DNA of 64,000 nt from positions 26,779-90,778 of the forward strand of contig JAQGDQ010000830.1 of assembly GCA_030141605.1 (NCBI GenBank), in the 5' to 3' direction. Under the pieces are notes generated by a model. The model saw only the letters and a program-made list of their open reading frames with translations. It was not told the origin of the DNA and ran no database searches. This DNA comes from Tubiluchus corallicola (taxonomy: Eukaryota; Priapulida; Priapulimorpha; Priapulimorphida; Tubiluchidae). Shown piece by piece: positions 22,330-33,600 of the stretch. Positions within the stretch are counted from its first letter, which is position 1; each line of letters starts with the position of its first letter. Made by a program: the position numbers and the translations under genes.

Positions 22330-23500
22330 GAAGCTAGTTCCAATTGTAATATGTGAAGCATGCTACGACAAAAACAACTCAATGGACATACAGCCAGGAA
22401 TCAGCAGAGAAAGAGTAAGTTCTGTTTCCTTAACCAGCGTAGTTGGAGCGATATCGACAACCTAAAAACGCAGATAACAGAATTAGTCGAACAGGAAAAA
22501 AATCAAGCAAAGTTACGTCATATATTATAATGGTTACTAGAGAATCAAGAATATGTAGTGCAAAAGTCTGTATTAGACAAACTGTCCAAAATGGACTTGG
22601 AAATAGGAAAAATACGAGACAATTTAACGAAAATGTCAAACAAACAAAAAGCGTCTTATAGCTCAGTGGTGTGGGAAAGCAGAAGAAAGCGGCAATCTAC
22701 CGTCATGGTTAAAACTGCTAGTGAGGGAAAATCCACAAACAGAATTAGCCGCAAACCTGAAAGTGCAATGACAGATATGCATTATAAACCCGAGTACACT
22801 GTGATTATTGAAAATGTCACTGAGAGAAAAATTGGGAAAAATAGTATGAGTATTAAGAAACATATAAGTGAAGTATTTCCTAGAGTTAGATTTGACACGG
22901 CATATAAAACAGCGAGAGGAAAGATACAGCTTCAACTTAAGAATGAAGATGATGCAAATGCAATAGTAGGTGGTTGGCAAGCTAAATTCTTAGGTACAAA
23001 CACAGTGGCTTGAAAGACAAAATTAAATGCCGTGGGCATCCTGAAAGATGAAAGATACATCTTTGACAGATGGGGAGGTAGAAGAAGAAATTATCGCAAT
23101 ATTTCGAGGTGTCAAAGTTGACAGGTTGACGAGATGCCAAGACAAAACCCCATTGCCATTAGTCAAAGTCAGTTTTCCTTCAGATAACGATCTGGATTTA
23201 GCAATCAGAGAAGGCATACCATTTGGGAATATATACAGTAGAGAAATTCATCTTCAAAAATGACCATTATTATGTCATAGATGTTACTCTTTTGGTCATG
23301 TGGCTAAATTGCTGTGACCATAAAACTGTATGCGGAAAGTGTGCAATGAATTATAGCTCGAATGCATGTCAGACAGACAGAATGAAGTGTAAAAATTGTA
23401 AGAACGAACACCAACCTTGGTCTCGTGATTGCCCAATTTACAAACAACAGGAAGACCAGTTAAATGGATACCATGAGGAGTACATTCAAGATGGCTAGTT
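22330..23500 (+). pseudogene. LINE B ORF1 (gag-like, zinc knuckles)
   Basis: Pieces in three frames. 22330-22420 has IVICEACYDKNNS-like text, possibly an N-terminal Cys cluster. 22558-23013 encodes a coiled-coil-like start and a basic region followed by YTVIIENVTERK, an RRM-like strand. 23048-23263 encodes an LTDGEVEEEIIAIF...RLTRCQDKTPLPLVKVSF segment typical of I/Jockey ORF1. 23223-23498 has CGKC...C and then CKNCKNEHQPWSRDC, which fits C-x2-C-x4-H-x5-C. Family role: nucleic-acid binding and RNP formation. Broken by frameshifts and stops. Confidence 0.75.
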
Positions 23501-23559
23501 CAAGCAAACGTTTAAAAGTTTGCCGATTAATAGTAACAGTTTTCCTGTGGGTCCAAAAT

Positions 23560-26500
23560 GGCGATTGAAAAGTTTGTGAATGAGAATAACGGTGATGCAA
23601 TTGCTGTATAAGAAACTAAAGTAATTGAAAAGGATTTGGGTGAAATATCTTTAACTAATTATAATAGTTTTGCGAAAGCTTCTAGGGGATACCCGGGTGA
23701 ATGCGCTGTACTAATTAGAAAAAGCATTACTTGCTGTCGAGTACGAGAGTTTGAGCTTCCGGAACTGGATTCAGTATGGATAACAATGCAAGCATATGGT
23801 GACAAATATTTAATGAATTCAATATATGTGACACCAAACTCAAAAGAATTGTTACAAAAATATATATAAAATAACGCTGGAGACGCCCAAAAGTTTGCTA
23901 ATACTCATGGAATACGTAACTTAATATCTATTGATGATCTTAATGCTCGCAGTTACCAATGGGGGTGTAAATTCTAATGAACATGGGCTATTAATAGTAG
24001 ATCTACTAACTGATATTAGCTTGGACTTAACAATACTTGTTGCCAACACTGAGAAGTTCAGTTCTATAACTGGCAAAAGTATTATAGATGTTATTATAAC
24101 AAATAATTTTACAACAGCAAAAGTTTTATCTCATACAGTAGACAAAGATGTAGAACTTTTTGCCGGGTTCCCACAATGGGGCATTATCCTGTTAGAACAG
24201 AGTTTAATGTAAATCGGAGCAGGCTAAACAACCGACGTACGAGATTTGACTACAAGCGAAGCAACTGGATGTTTTGGAGGAGAGAATGAGAGCAGTATAT
24301 CCGACAGTCACAACGGAGCTACAAAACGAAAATGCCAATAACGTGTGGGCGTTATTTTTAAACGCTATTCAGGAAACCAACAATGAAGCCTTGGTAACAA
24401 AAACGATTTCGGCACACAGTAAACCCTTCTGGACACCTCAGCTGTCAGTGCTTTCCAGCGAATTACGAGAACTGAAAAGAGCCTACAAACAGCATTCTAA
24501 TTACATAAACCTAAATGCCTACCAGAGTAAAAAAGAACAATTGCAAAACAAACAAATTATCCAAAATACTGCAGTTTTAAATGAGAGAAAATGACTTTTG
24601 GAAAACTTATTGGAAAGTGTTTGGAGATAGCAGTGAGAACGGTGTAGATATTCTAAAGGTAAATGATGTTTATTATACAGACGAAAACGATAAAAGTTGG
24701 ATATTGTATGAAACATTTTTCAATGGTAGTCATGTAAACAATAATGCTTTTGATTATGCTTCGTTTGAATATGTAGAAAATGATGTAGCTGAAGCAATTA
24801 ATTTAAATAAAAAAACTAATAGTGGTTTAACGAAAATTTGGCAATAGTTAAACTCACCTTTGCGATAAAAAACATTAAGGTTTCTAATAAAAGCATTGAC
24901 TGTGATGGATGTCACCCACTCATGTTGAAACACATGGGTTTCTGTGGGAAGAGCTTATTATTAAACCTAGCTAGCTTTAAAAACTGGTAAATGGCCGTGG
25001 AACAGCGCAAAATTGATATTCTTCCGTAAAGATGGAAGAAACGATTACAGTGACCCATCAAATTATAGGCCAATTACGTTTGGCATGATTATGGCAAAAT
25101 AGTATAGAAAAACTCATAGAGATCAGATTGAGAACCTGCTTAAATAACAGCAACATTTTAGATCAAGAGCAGGAAGGATTTCAACCCTTGCGTAGCACAA
25201 ATCGGTATCTGCTTTGACTAGTTTCCGCTATTGAAAGAAACAGGCTTCAAAACAGTCCCGGAATTGCAGTCTTTTGTCACTTCACAAAGGCCTTCGATAG
25301 CATTTGGGTGAACAGTTTAATATTTAATATTTAATAATAACAGGTTAAGTTTGCCCAAGCAGGCAGGCTTTTGAAACTGATTTGCTCATTTATGAAAAAC
25401 TGGCATATTAAAATACGAATAGAAAATTATTTGTCTGAAGAATTGTTGTGTCACGTAGGTGTACCGCAGGGATCTGTCCTGTCACCACAATTGTTTATTC
25501 TGTATGTGCCAGATATGTTTAGTGAAACAGACCCAAACAGAAATGTTTTGAAGTTTAAATTTGCTGATGACGGCACAATTTATGGGTACGCAAACACAAA
25601 TAACGAATGCTACGAATTGGCTCAGTTGTCATGTGATAAACTCCATGCCTGGTGTTCTAAATGGAGGCAGATGTTGAACTGTAATTTAAACAAAACAGAA
25701 GCTATTGTTTTTGAAAATGATGAAAATTCCAGCTTGCCATAATTACGTTTTGGTAACGAAGAGATAAATTATGTTAATAACATGAAAGTGCTTGGAATTA
25801 TTGTCGATAAACATATGAATTTTAATAGCCATACTTCTAGAACCAGGCAAAGTGTTTGGAAGAAGTGGGCTAAACTCAAGAGCGTATTTTGTAAAAATAA
25901 AGGTTTAAGAATGACAACCATTATCAGATTATTCCAATCTGTTCTGATGTCAAGTATATTTTATGATGCGCCGAGCTGGATGAACAGAAAGCTCGGTGAT
26001 TTTGATGATTTATGGTATGACGTAATGAAAGCTGCTGCGGGGGTGGGTACGATCACCGGAAATCTGATATTGAATGTATTTGTGGAATGGCTCCAGTAGA
26101 CATAGTTTTTTCGTACATAGTCAGTAAACTTATACTAAAAACGTTGAGCTTTATGGATGAGGACTTACTTAAGCAAGAAATACTTATTTGTGAAATAATT
26201 GCCTCTAAATCGTCGAATAAACAATCACCCTGTAACAATTCATTTGGCTACGGCAAAAACTTTCTTAAAAATATGCAAAGGGCTTAATATGAGAAACGAA
26301 AATTTCAGTAACCTGGAGTATATTAATTCGCGCTACACCAGACAAGAATGTGTCAAATTTCAAAGCTCGCAACAGAGGCGTAGAATCCAACATAGCAACC
26401 AATAGATGGCATAGCCACAGATATTATAACCCCAGAACTAAAGCCACTATAGTTAATCATTTAACAGTAAGCAGAGGTGCGTTGAAACCAAAGCACTAAA

Positions 26501-26765
26501 CTGGTTGTTGACAAGACACGGTCTTTTTTATACAGTATTGGGGAAGCAGCCACAAATGTTGCGCATGTCATAGTGAGGATGCACAAACTTCTGACCATCT
26601 ACTCTTTAATTGTAGTTTAGTTGACCAAGAAGCCAGAAAAAATCTTATCGATGTTCTGCCCAACCGGGAATTAAGAGAGATTTACTTTAAAAGAAATGTA
26701 CTAGTTTGTGGTAAATTTATACAAGTGGTGAAAGACATTATTTACAAAAATCTAATGTAGTTTTT
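23560..26765 (+). pseudogene. LINE B ORF2 (endonuclease, RT, terminal zinc motif)
   Basis: Recognisable blocks in order: an endonuclease start with AIAV*ETK-like text (about 23600), NYNSFAKASRGYPGECAVLI (23655-23715) and ITGKSIIDVIITN (about 24070-24110); linker helices (24274-24594); then RT with NYRPITF-like text (about 25055), KAFDSIWV (about 25290), GVPQGSVLSPQLFILYV (25460-25510) and FKFADDGTIY (25555-25585), an F-A-D-D in place of the usual Y-A-D-D. The end at 26545-26610 reads CCACHSEDAQTSDHLLFNC, the Cys/His motif found after RT in I/Jockey-type LINEs. It encodes no functional enzyme. Confidence 0.85.
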
Positions 26766-27550
26766 ATTACTTCGGGTTAGGTGAGCATATACAATGTGTA
26801 AAAAAGTAAGATAAATAAGTTTCTATATTTTGTTATAAATATAAGGATGCATAGTAAGCGTAACATAAATATGGGCAAGTTTTCTGAACCATAGTTGCTA
26901 CTAGTCGTAGTTGTGATTATTCATATAGCTTGTACGTGATTGTTGTATTTTGTGTAATTATTTTTCTTGTATCATATGTACAAACAACATCTGAGTATTG
27001 CGTGTCAACTTATTCTTACCATTGTGTGCAGTAATTCATAATATCTTTTTGTGTGACTTGCTTTTGGATCTAGTTACCTGTGTCACAATATATACTTGTA
27101 TTTCTTTTGGATGTATTAGATTGAAATGATACCTTGTATCCTTCTTAACAACACGAACTGTGCCTGCTGCAAATGCAGAATTATGGTAAAACAATAATTG
27201 AGCCTTTTACAGTGTTCAAAATAACAAAACTGAATGGTGATGATAACGGTTAATCACAGGAGCACAATTCTCTAATTATTTGTTGAGACTAACTTGTTTA
27301 AAGCCCAAACTATTACAGTAGCTTTAAAACCAAAAGTTGTGCCGCCGCTGTTGGTATTCTCAATTGTGTCAATGTTTCTCTATAACATGAGCTTATAAAG
27401 GTGTGTTCAATGTCCAATTACGGATGTGCACTTGTATATATTGAAGTAAGTTACTGTTTAGCGAAGCAAAACTACAAGAAGGCTAAGTGCTAGAGATGCT
27501 TCTTCAAAAACTGAAATAATTGGTCAATTTATAATAATATTTCCAAATAT
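26766..27550. other. Intergenic or intronic, nothing recognised
   Basis: AT-rich sequence between the end of LINE B and dispersed repeat copy B. No coding frame or repeat structure was seen. Confidence 0.4.
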
Positions 27551-27552
27551 TC

Positions 27553-28255
27553 TTTAAAGCAGAACCGGTCGCAATTTTAAACTGTAGGTCAAAACATCTA
27601 CTCTTAAAAATATTGAAAGAAAACATACTATTTTTTAAAAAATGACTCTTAGGGAAGAATTATTAACACAAAAATACAATTTCACGCTCGCTTTACTTGT
27701 TCTTCGCTGTTACATGCACTTCGCCATTCGCTAGTTAGACGAGCACTACCGCTAGCATTTCGGAAGCGCATTGCTAAAAACAAGTGCTGTGCCTCTCAGT
27801 TCAGATGTGTTAGTTTATGACGAACTACACAAGTTCGGTAGCTCAGGCGTGAGCACAGCGGTAAATTTGAAATTTGAATTTTTATCTTAAAACTTGCTGA
27901 GTTTTAGCACAACACACTGAATCTCTTACAGTACTGTACATCAATTTTTGCTTTCGCAAACACGTGCAACACGCTCGTGGAATATTTTGTAGTTGAAAAT
28001 TATGTTAGTTTGTGAGGTCATCAATAGTTAGGCTTGCCGTTAATTAAGTTTTTAATCTATTATTTAATTATCAGCAACGCTTTTGCAGTATTAATTGTGT
28101 TAAAATGTATACTTATCGAACTTGAAAATAGGGTAGTATATGAAAAATCATCCTGTCTTCGTTTAAATCATTAAACAGTTGAACGGTCAACAACTGATCA
28201 ATAACATTTACGCAAATTTTAAATATAGCAAAAAATAGCATTATAAAAAAATTAA
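27553..28255 (-). repeat. Dispersed repeat, copy B, with a dead orphan signal exon
   Basis: Same extent and orientation as copy A (8851-9553). The region matching exon 1 is at about 27650-27725, but the ATG has become AAG and the GTAAGT donor is changed to CTAAGA, so it cannot serve as a first exon. The flanking motif GCAGAACCGGTCGCAATTTTAA marks its intronic edge at 27560. No Gly-rich exon follows it. Confidence 0.75.
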
Positions 28256-28532
28256 ATTATTTTGGATCCAGCTGAATCCCATAAGTTTATAACAGAAAGA
28301 GACTGCATGCAAGCACATTAATTGAGAATGCCTGCACAACAGCAGAGCGGTAGCTTTTACAACGATAGTACGGTTTATTTAATGATTTATATATAATATT
28401 TATATATATAGTATATATATAGTATATTTAATGCAATATATAGTTTTCTGACTAAGTGACTATATAAACTATATATAGAGACAGAGGTAAGATAATCCAT
28501 TTGATCTCAAAAAGAAAACATTAATTACATAC
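28256..28532. other. Non-coding AT-rich tract
   Basis: Includes TATA-rich simple sequence at about 28385-28475. Nothing else was recognised. Confidence 0.45.
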
Positions 28533-28565
28533 CACTAGTGTGAGTGCAAAGGAAAGTGACTTCAT
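28533..28565 (-). CDS. Proposed exon 1 of Gly-rich gene 2 (signal peptide)
   Basis: Eleven codons, MKSLSFALTLV, followed at once by a GTATGT splice donor (28532-28527). This is the first half of a typical signal peptide, cut at phase 0. The Gly-rich gene 2 exon at 20273 starts at phase 0 with AMVSFVYPSG, which would complete the hydrophobic core. No other phase-0 candidate was found nearer to 20273. The intron would be 8.26 kb and hold LINE B, copy B and two microsatellites. It is an inference from phase, strand and hydrophobicity, without transcript evidence. Confidence 0.45.
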
Positions 28566-28569
28566 TTTG

Positions 28570-30940
28570 ATTTTTTAACTGCTCTGCAAGGTAAAAGAAA
28601 ATGTTAATTTATTTAATACGTCGTCGTCACAATTAGTACAATTTCACTGTGAACAATCAGATTAAACTAGGTTTCCTTTTAATGATATTAGTAGCATTAA
28701 TGATGACAAATTAATGTCAGCTCTGGTTAAGGCAATTGTTAGTTTCGTTTATGGAGAAAGTACAGCTATTCATAAACAATCAGTTACATCTGAATTTTAG
28801 CGCAAGCCTCGATCTTAAGTGCATCAAGGATGTTACCAATTGTGCTACCAAAGCTTGAGCATCTGAAAGGAGAACCTCTTTCATTATTTTCTCATTCAAC
28901 GAACGTCACACAAATGGTTTCAAATAAACGTGCAGATATGGTTAAGCACTAATTAATTATATAACACATATGATACCCTCACTCAATTGTTCAACTCAGA
29001 GCGCTGAGAATTTTTACTTTATAAAATTAAGCTTGCTCATTCAATAATATTCTATCGAGCTAGCAACGTACTGAATAGTTTACGACTAGATAAGAAATTT
29101 TAATTAGAACAATACCAGTCGCATTGCTAAAATTAATCATTTCTATTAATAATAATAATGACAAAAGTAACTATTAAGAATTCGTTTTATCGTTTTATAA
29201 TGCAAGTTTACACCTGGTTACCTTTTCTGTTTAATTTATTTTGATCTTTTTAACTGTTTAACTGTATTTTGACTATTTTACAACGTTGCGGTTTACTCAC
29301 TCACAGTTCTTCTAAACTATTATTTCTACACCTATTACCATTATTTGTGATTTTGTTAGATTAATTTGTGTCTTATCATTGCCAGATTGTCGATGAATTT
29401 TAAATTGTAATTTATCATTATTTTGCATGATTAGCTTAGTCATTATATCATCTTATGTTTCATGATTTTCTGATATCTAGATTTTGCATCTTTCTAATTT
29501 GATAATGTCAGATTTAGGATGTACAGGATCATCTTGTAAAAAAGTTGCTTTGTATTAGCTTTCTGTATAAAAAATGAAATAAAAAGTAACTATAAAATAC
29601 GCCTGCAACAGTGTGTTTTAAGAAATTAAAAAAAAAAACTTACCCGCGTACACTATAATTAACAAGCACCAATAGATTTTGTGCGTCATGTCATTTTAGT
29701 TTGTTCTTTTATACGTGCGACCCAGTTTAGTGACATCATTGTAATCATTGTCTCCTTGCTTTCACTTTTCTACTTTTGTTCTAAGCAGGCTAACCGTTAA
29801 TGCCTCCAGCTTGTGCTAAAGATTCTTAAAAGTTCTTGTTCTCTGTGTAGATTTCTGGCATGACTGCGAAATAATTAACCGTTCTTGGGTTTATATTTTT
29901 AGTAATTAATATGTTTACGGCTAAACTGCCGGCGATGTTTTCTTAGTTTGGTCAACAGTTTCGAAAACGGTGCATGTGTAAAGCATGCGACCAGAAATGG
30001 TACGGTAATCGGTGCTGGACTTGGTTGACCCTCAGCTTTCCAGTTGCCTTCCTTCTTCGTCTTCATTCAGCTGTGTAAAATAAGAACCCTGTTGAATTAA
30101 TTTTAAAAGTTTGTTTTTTTACAGAAAATTTTATTACATTTTAATTCATATTTTCCTTGTTTTTTCTTTGTTGTCAAGAAGTCATTTATTCATCATAAAG
30201 AGTGATATGTTTTTTAATGTATGTTTGTGTGTGAGTGTATGAGGAGGGGGGGGGGAGTTGGTAGTGGTCAGTGTGTGAATTTAGTATCCTCAAAGAGCGT
30301 TTGTATCCTCTAGTGACGGACAAGTATCAGAACAATGAAAAGCAGATAGCTATAGTCATTCTTTACTAAAATTGCAAAATCAACTCGCACTGCTAATCAC
30401 GCAATTTTTGAACTGCGCCGGGAATATATTTTTATTCGTTAATTAATTAATTCTGGAGTTAATTCTTTGATTCATTTTTTCTTTCTTCATTTATTCATTT
30501 GTTCATACATTAACTCATGCATTATTTCCTTCATTCATTTACTTAATTCATTCATACATTCATGCATTTGTTTTAGTATTACTTTATTCGTTTGCTTATT
30601 TATTCATCACTGCAACATTGTGTAAAATGATGACCGATACCTTAGCTTATGCACATTGAACGACGAACCATCATATGCGTGATCTTATGATATTTTATAA
30701 ATGATGAAACTGGGCATCTCTAAAGCACTTATAGCGCAAAGAGCCTGTGGCTAGTTGTTGCTCACAAAATGCATGAGTCGATCCTCTCTATTGATCTAGA
30801 CATTCGTGTGAAGCTCACTGCTATTACTAAGTAAAATAACGCTGACTTATTTCTGCCTAATAACTTATGCTAGTTCAAATGTATATTTTCTCACGAAGAT
30901 TTATAATATAAAAGCGTCAGCGATTAGATAAATCGATTAA
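28570..30940. other. Mostly non-coding; one orphan signal-exon candidate
   Basis: AT-rich, with an A-run at 29627-29638, a G-run at 30247-30254 and TTCATT-type simple repeats at 30460-30610. The only coding-like signal is the short exon at 29644-29689 (separate entry). Confidence 0.4.
29644..29689 (-). CDS. Candidate orphan signal-peptide exon
   Basis: ATG at 29689 opens MTHKIYWCLLIIVYA plus one base, then GTAAGT at 29643-29638. The design (short signal peptide, phase-1 donor) matches exon 1 of Gly-rich gene 1. No downstream exon that fits phase 1 was found on this strand. It may be a first exon of an unseen small gene, a relic, or chance. Confidence 0.25.
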
Positions 30941-30944
30941 TCTC

Positions 30945-31620
30945 TCATCTTTTAGGATGCTGTTCTTTCATTTTTATACAGTTTAGCAAGCCATGATTCA
31001 GCACTGAATGTAGACGCTTATGGCAGGACCGGATACGAAGGATAAGCTCGAAAGACATGATTTGTTTTAAATTTGATGGCAGGGTATTCCAAAGTTGAAC
31101 TCCTTGTTTAGTGATAGAATTGTTGCAGTATTTGTTATTAGTGCGTATTTGTTTAATATTGTGTGTTCTTGGATTTAATGTTGGCTCCAAGAGGAGTGGA
31201 AGCTTATTTTTGACGAAGTGCGTGTTAATATTGTTGATGCATTTCTATAAAAACAGGATTGTGTAGAAGTCTTTGTGTTCTTGTAAAATAGGGATTTTAA
31301 ACATTGTTCTTAATTCTGTTGCAGAGGTTTGATTTGTTATGAGGGACGTTTTATTTGAATAGCCAGCGACTAATCTTAATGCATAATTTTGAAGACTATT
31401 TAGTTTGTTATAGCTGTCTCTTGAAACTTCATAAAAAAGTGTGCATCCTTATAAAAAGTGCGGTGGAATGAGAGTTTTAAAAATTAATAACTTTGTTTGT
31501 TTAGTTAGTTGACCTTTTACCTGCCGTAAGTAAGTTGACCTTTTACCTGCCGGATTTACCGCATGCCATTTTATCGTAAATTTTATTAAAGTGGTTATCC
31601 CAAGAAAGTTTGTTATCTAC
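30945..31620 (-). pseudogene. CR1/L2-like LINE 3' end, cut at 31620
   Basis: The minus-strand frame 31190-30945 encodes TNNKYCNNSITKQGVQLWNTLP, the terminal block of CR1/L2 ORF2. Upstream, at 31560-31620, another frame encodes DNKLSWDNHFNKIYDKMACG, the post-RT IDNKLSW block, and a 20-bp segment is duplicated at 31507-31550. The LINE stops abruptly at the NNN/LTR junction and does not resume on the other side of the gypsy element. It belongs to the same subfamily as the fragment at 56530-56760. Confidence 0.8.
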
Positions 31621-31622
31621 TG

Positions 31623-31625
31623 NNN
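31623..31625. other. Three undetermined bases at the first positions of the 5' LTR
   Basis: NNN stands exactly where the 3' LTR has TGT, followed by GACGCTCAGG in both. It may mark low-quality bases or a scaffold join. The flanks of the gypsy element do not match each other, which makes a join plausible. Confidence 0.8.
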
Positions 31626-32599
31626 GACGCTCAGGCTTATTTTAGGCCAGGTTATGTAACTAGTTCCTACTGTTATAATTCCACCATTTATAAAAGAAGT
31701 TTAGTTAAGATGTTTAACGATATAATGACAGAAGCCAACCTGTTCTGAAATCAAATTTCACCTGTACATTCAATGATACTGTTTATGCATTACTTCTATA
31801 CCATGTGATTGAAGCCACGTAAACGAAATTTTGGCTGTTCAGTTCGCCCCGGGATTCCGCTTGAAGTTGTCGAGTTAAGCGGACGTTCACATGTCATAAA
31901 ATGATGGTTTAGTAGTAATAGTGCTTGCTTGTAGAAAAGCGATCTGTCTACCTGGTTACGACAGAGACGATAGTTGCATTCTAGCGATGATACTTACCTG
32001 TTGCTGATTATATTTTCCTGACGCTGATGATACATCACTTACCAGTTGTCGATCTACTGCTGATGGTACTTACCCGTATTTACCTGATACTGTCGTTGGT
32101 GCTTCCATGCTGTGATTGCGGAATTGGTGGTCCTTGCCTTGCGGCGAGTGCGGGAGCTTGGATGCAACCCTGTTTTGGCGTCGTGTAAGTGGAGGCGTGT
32201 GCATAGGGAGTCGTCGGGGTTTGGAGACGTCGTCGTCCACGTGGTCAGATCCATCAAGAGGTAGTGTAGTCAACCGTTCTATGGTGCACCATCCCTTGAT
32301 CAAGCCCCTGGTGAGGAGATGCCGCGGAATGGGAGCAGGAGAATAGTCACTTGATGATGCCAAGACAGGACTGGTGAAAACGTTACGTTGTTCTTTCTCT
32401 TCTTAGCCGGCTTAGTCTTTATTATTAACAGTTGTCTCGTAATGTGTTTTGAAACATTCATTAAATTGTTATATTATTTTATTAATTCAGTGGTTTCTTC
32501 TCAGTGTTTTCGACTAAGTGTTTTATTCTTTACCTAAGGGTTACACTTAAGTCACGAACCACATATTTACAATAACGGAACTTGGACTACATCGTCACA
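31623..32599 (+). repeat. 5' LTR of the gypsy element
   Basis: 977 bp, starting at the NNN (TGT in the other LTR) and ending CATCGTCACA. It differs from the 3' LTR by about 27 substitutions, a 9-bp and a 1-bp indel. About 21 of the substitutions fall between 32262 and 32391. Tandem variants of GATGATACTTACCTG lie at about 31985-32100. It would supply promoter and polyadenylation signals, though I cannot fix TATA or AATAAA confidently. Confidence 0.93.
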
Positions 32600-32602
32600 T
32601 TA

Positions 32603-32620
32603 TGGTGTCAGAAGTGGGAT
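32603..32620 (+). promoter_or_regulatory. Primer-binding site
   Basis: TGGTGTCAGAAGTGGGAT, starting 3 nt after the 5' LTR. It begins TGG, complementary to a tRNA 3' CCA. The rest looks complementary to the acceptor end of a tRNA-Leu type molecule; the tRNA identity is inferred from memory of tRNA ends and is less sure than the site itself. Confidence 0.75.
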
Positions 32621-33161
32621 TTTTGACTTTATTTGGTGTAACTCGGTAGGAATAAAATTCTTTGTCAGCATTTTGAGAATTTAATGATATTTACTTTCAG
32701 GTAATTAGTTACATAGCTAATTTTCTGGGGGAATCTTTGGGCAAAAGCATATCGAAAGAACATAGCATCTTCCGTTGAGTGAATTTATTGATTACTCAGT
32801 TGAATGTGTTTTGTCCATGATTTAAATAGGCTTCCTGCAGATTTTGTAAACGCTATAATTCCAGGTGTATGCCGACTTGAATGCCGATTTGTCCTTGATT
32901 ACACTGTAGACGTTTCAAGTGCTAGTGAAACCGTTATTTTGTTGCAGGCTAGTCAAAAGTCTTGGCCTAGATTTTGTATATTCCTAGTTTGCTACTTTGT
33001 TTGATTTGCACTTACTTTACCCCTAATATACAGTATTTTTGTATGTCTGTATGCGCTGAGCCAGTGTGGGTCAGTTGAATGATAGATCTATAAATATTCT
33101 GCAAGCATAAAGTTTTTTTTTACTGTAACTACTATTTGTCCTATATTATCCTGTGATTAGA

Positions 33162-33560
33162 ATGTCACGCGTTTACGTGGAGAGTGAATTGCAGCAACTA
33201 ACTGTACCTGTCTTAAAGCAGATAACTGTTGAACGTAGGCTAACTTTACCACAGGGTACAAATAAGGCCGGAATAATTGATATAATCATGAATGCACAGG
33301 GTAACCCTGTGACGACAGGTGAACCTAGTGTTAGACCGAAAGAAGTTGGAGGTGTGTCAAGTACACCGAGTGTGTCTGTTGCGCAGATGAGTGGGCGCAG
33401 ACGTGTGTCTGATCAACTGTTAGCAACTCCCCCTCCTGCCGACCTTACCTTGCATTCTGCTATTAATGGTAAACCTGCGGATGATGAGATGACAGAACGT
33501 TCAGTACCTCTTTACAATATTGAAAAGTTAAAGTTAGTAGAGCGGCGAGAAAGAGCGTGA
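33162..33560 (+). pseudogene. gag N-terminal part, ended by a frame change
   Basis: 132 codons from ATG 33162 to TGA 33558-33560. Residues ~1-45 contain LKQITVERRLTLPQG...GIIDIIMNA, a helix-turn-helix of SAP-like look, followed by a Ser/Pro/Thr-rich linker and a start of a charged Glu/Arg helix. The same Glu/Arg-rich helix goes on in the +1 frame, which is open from 33541, so the two frames overlap by about 20 bp. This is best read as a one-base indel inside gag rather than a gag-pol border, because the capsid lies after the break. A programmed +1 shift cannot be excluded. Confidence 0.7.
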
Positions 33561-33600
33561 ATGGGAACGGGAACAGAAACGTGAAGAAAGGCGTGAACGT

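Larger units (their letters stand above)
22330..26765 (+). mobile_element. Jockey/I-like LINE (LINE B), near full length but decayed
   Basis: A plus-strand LINE about 4.4 kb long. ORF1 (22330-23500) ends in zinc knuckles. ORF2 (about 23560-26760) has APE endonuclease, RT and a terminal Cys/His motif. More than ten frame changes and stops divide it, so it is a pseudogene. It lies wholly inside the intron proposed for Gly-rich gene 2, in antisense orientation to that gene. The ORF1 zinc knuckles and the C-terminal C-x2-C...H-x4-C motif place it with the I/Jockey-type LINEs, unlike LINE A. Confidence 0.85.

Noticed and set aside
32070-32363. Frames of 67-140 codons in the gypsy LTRs
   Set aside because: Both LTRs carry them, they are interrupted by the LTR differences and have no recognisable domain.
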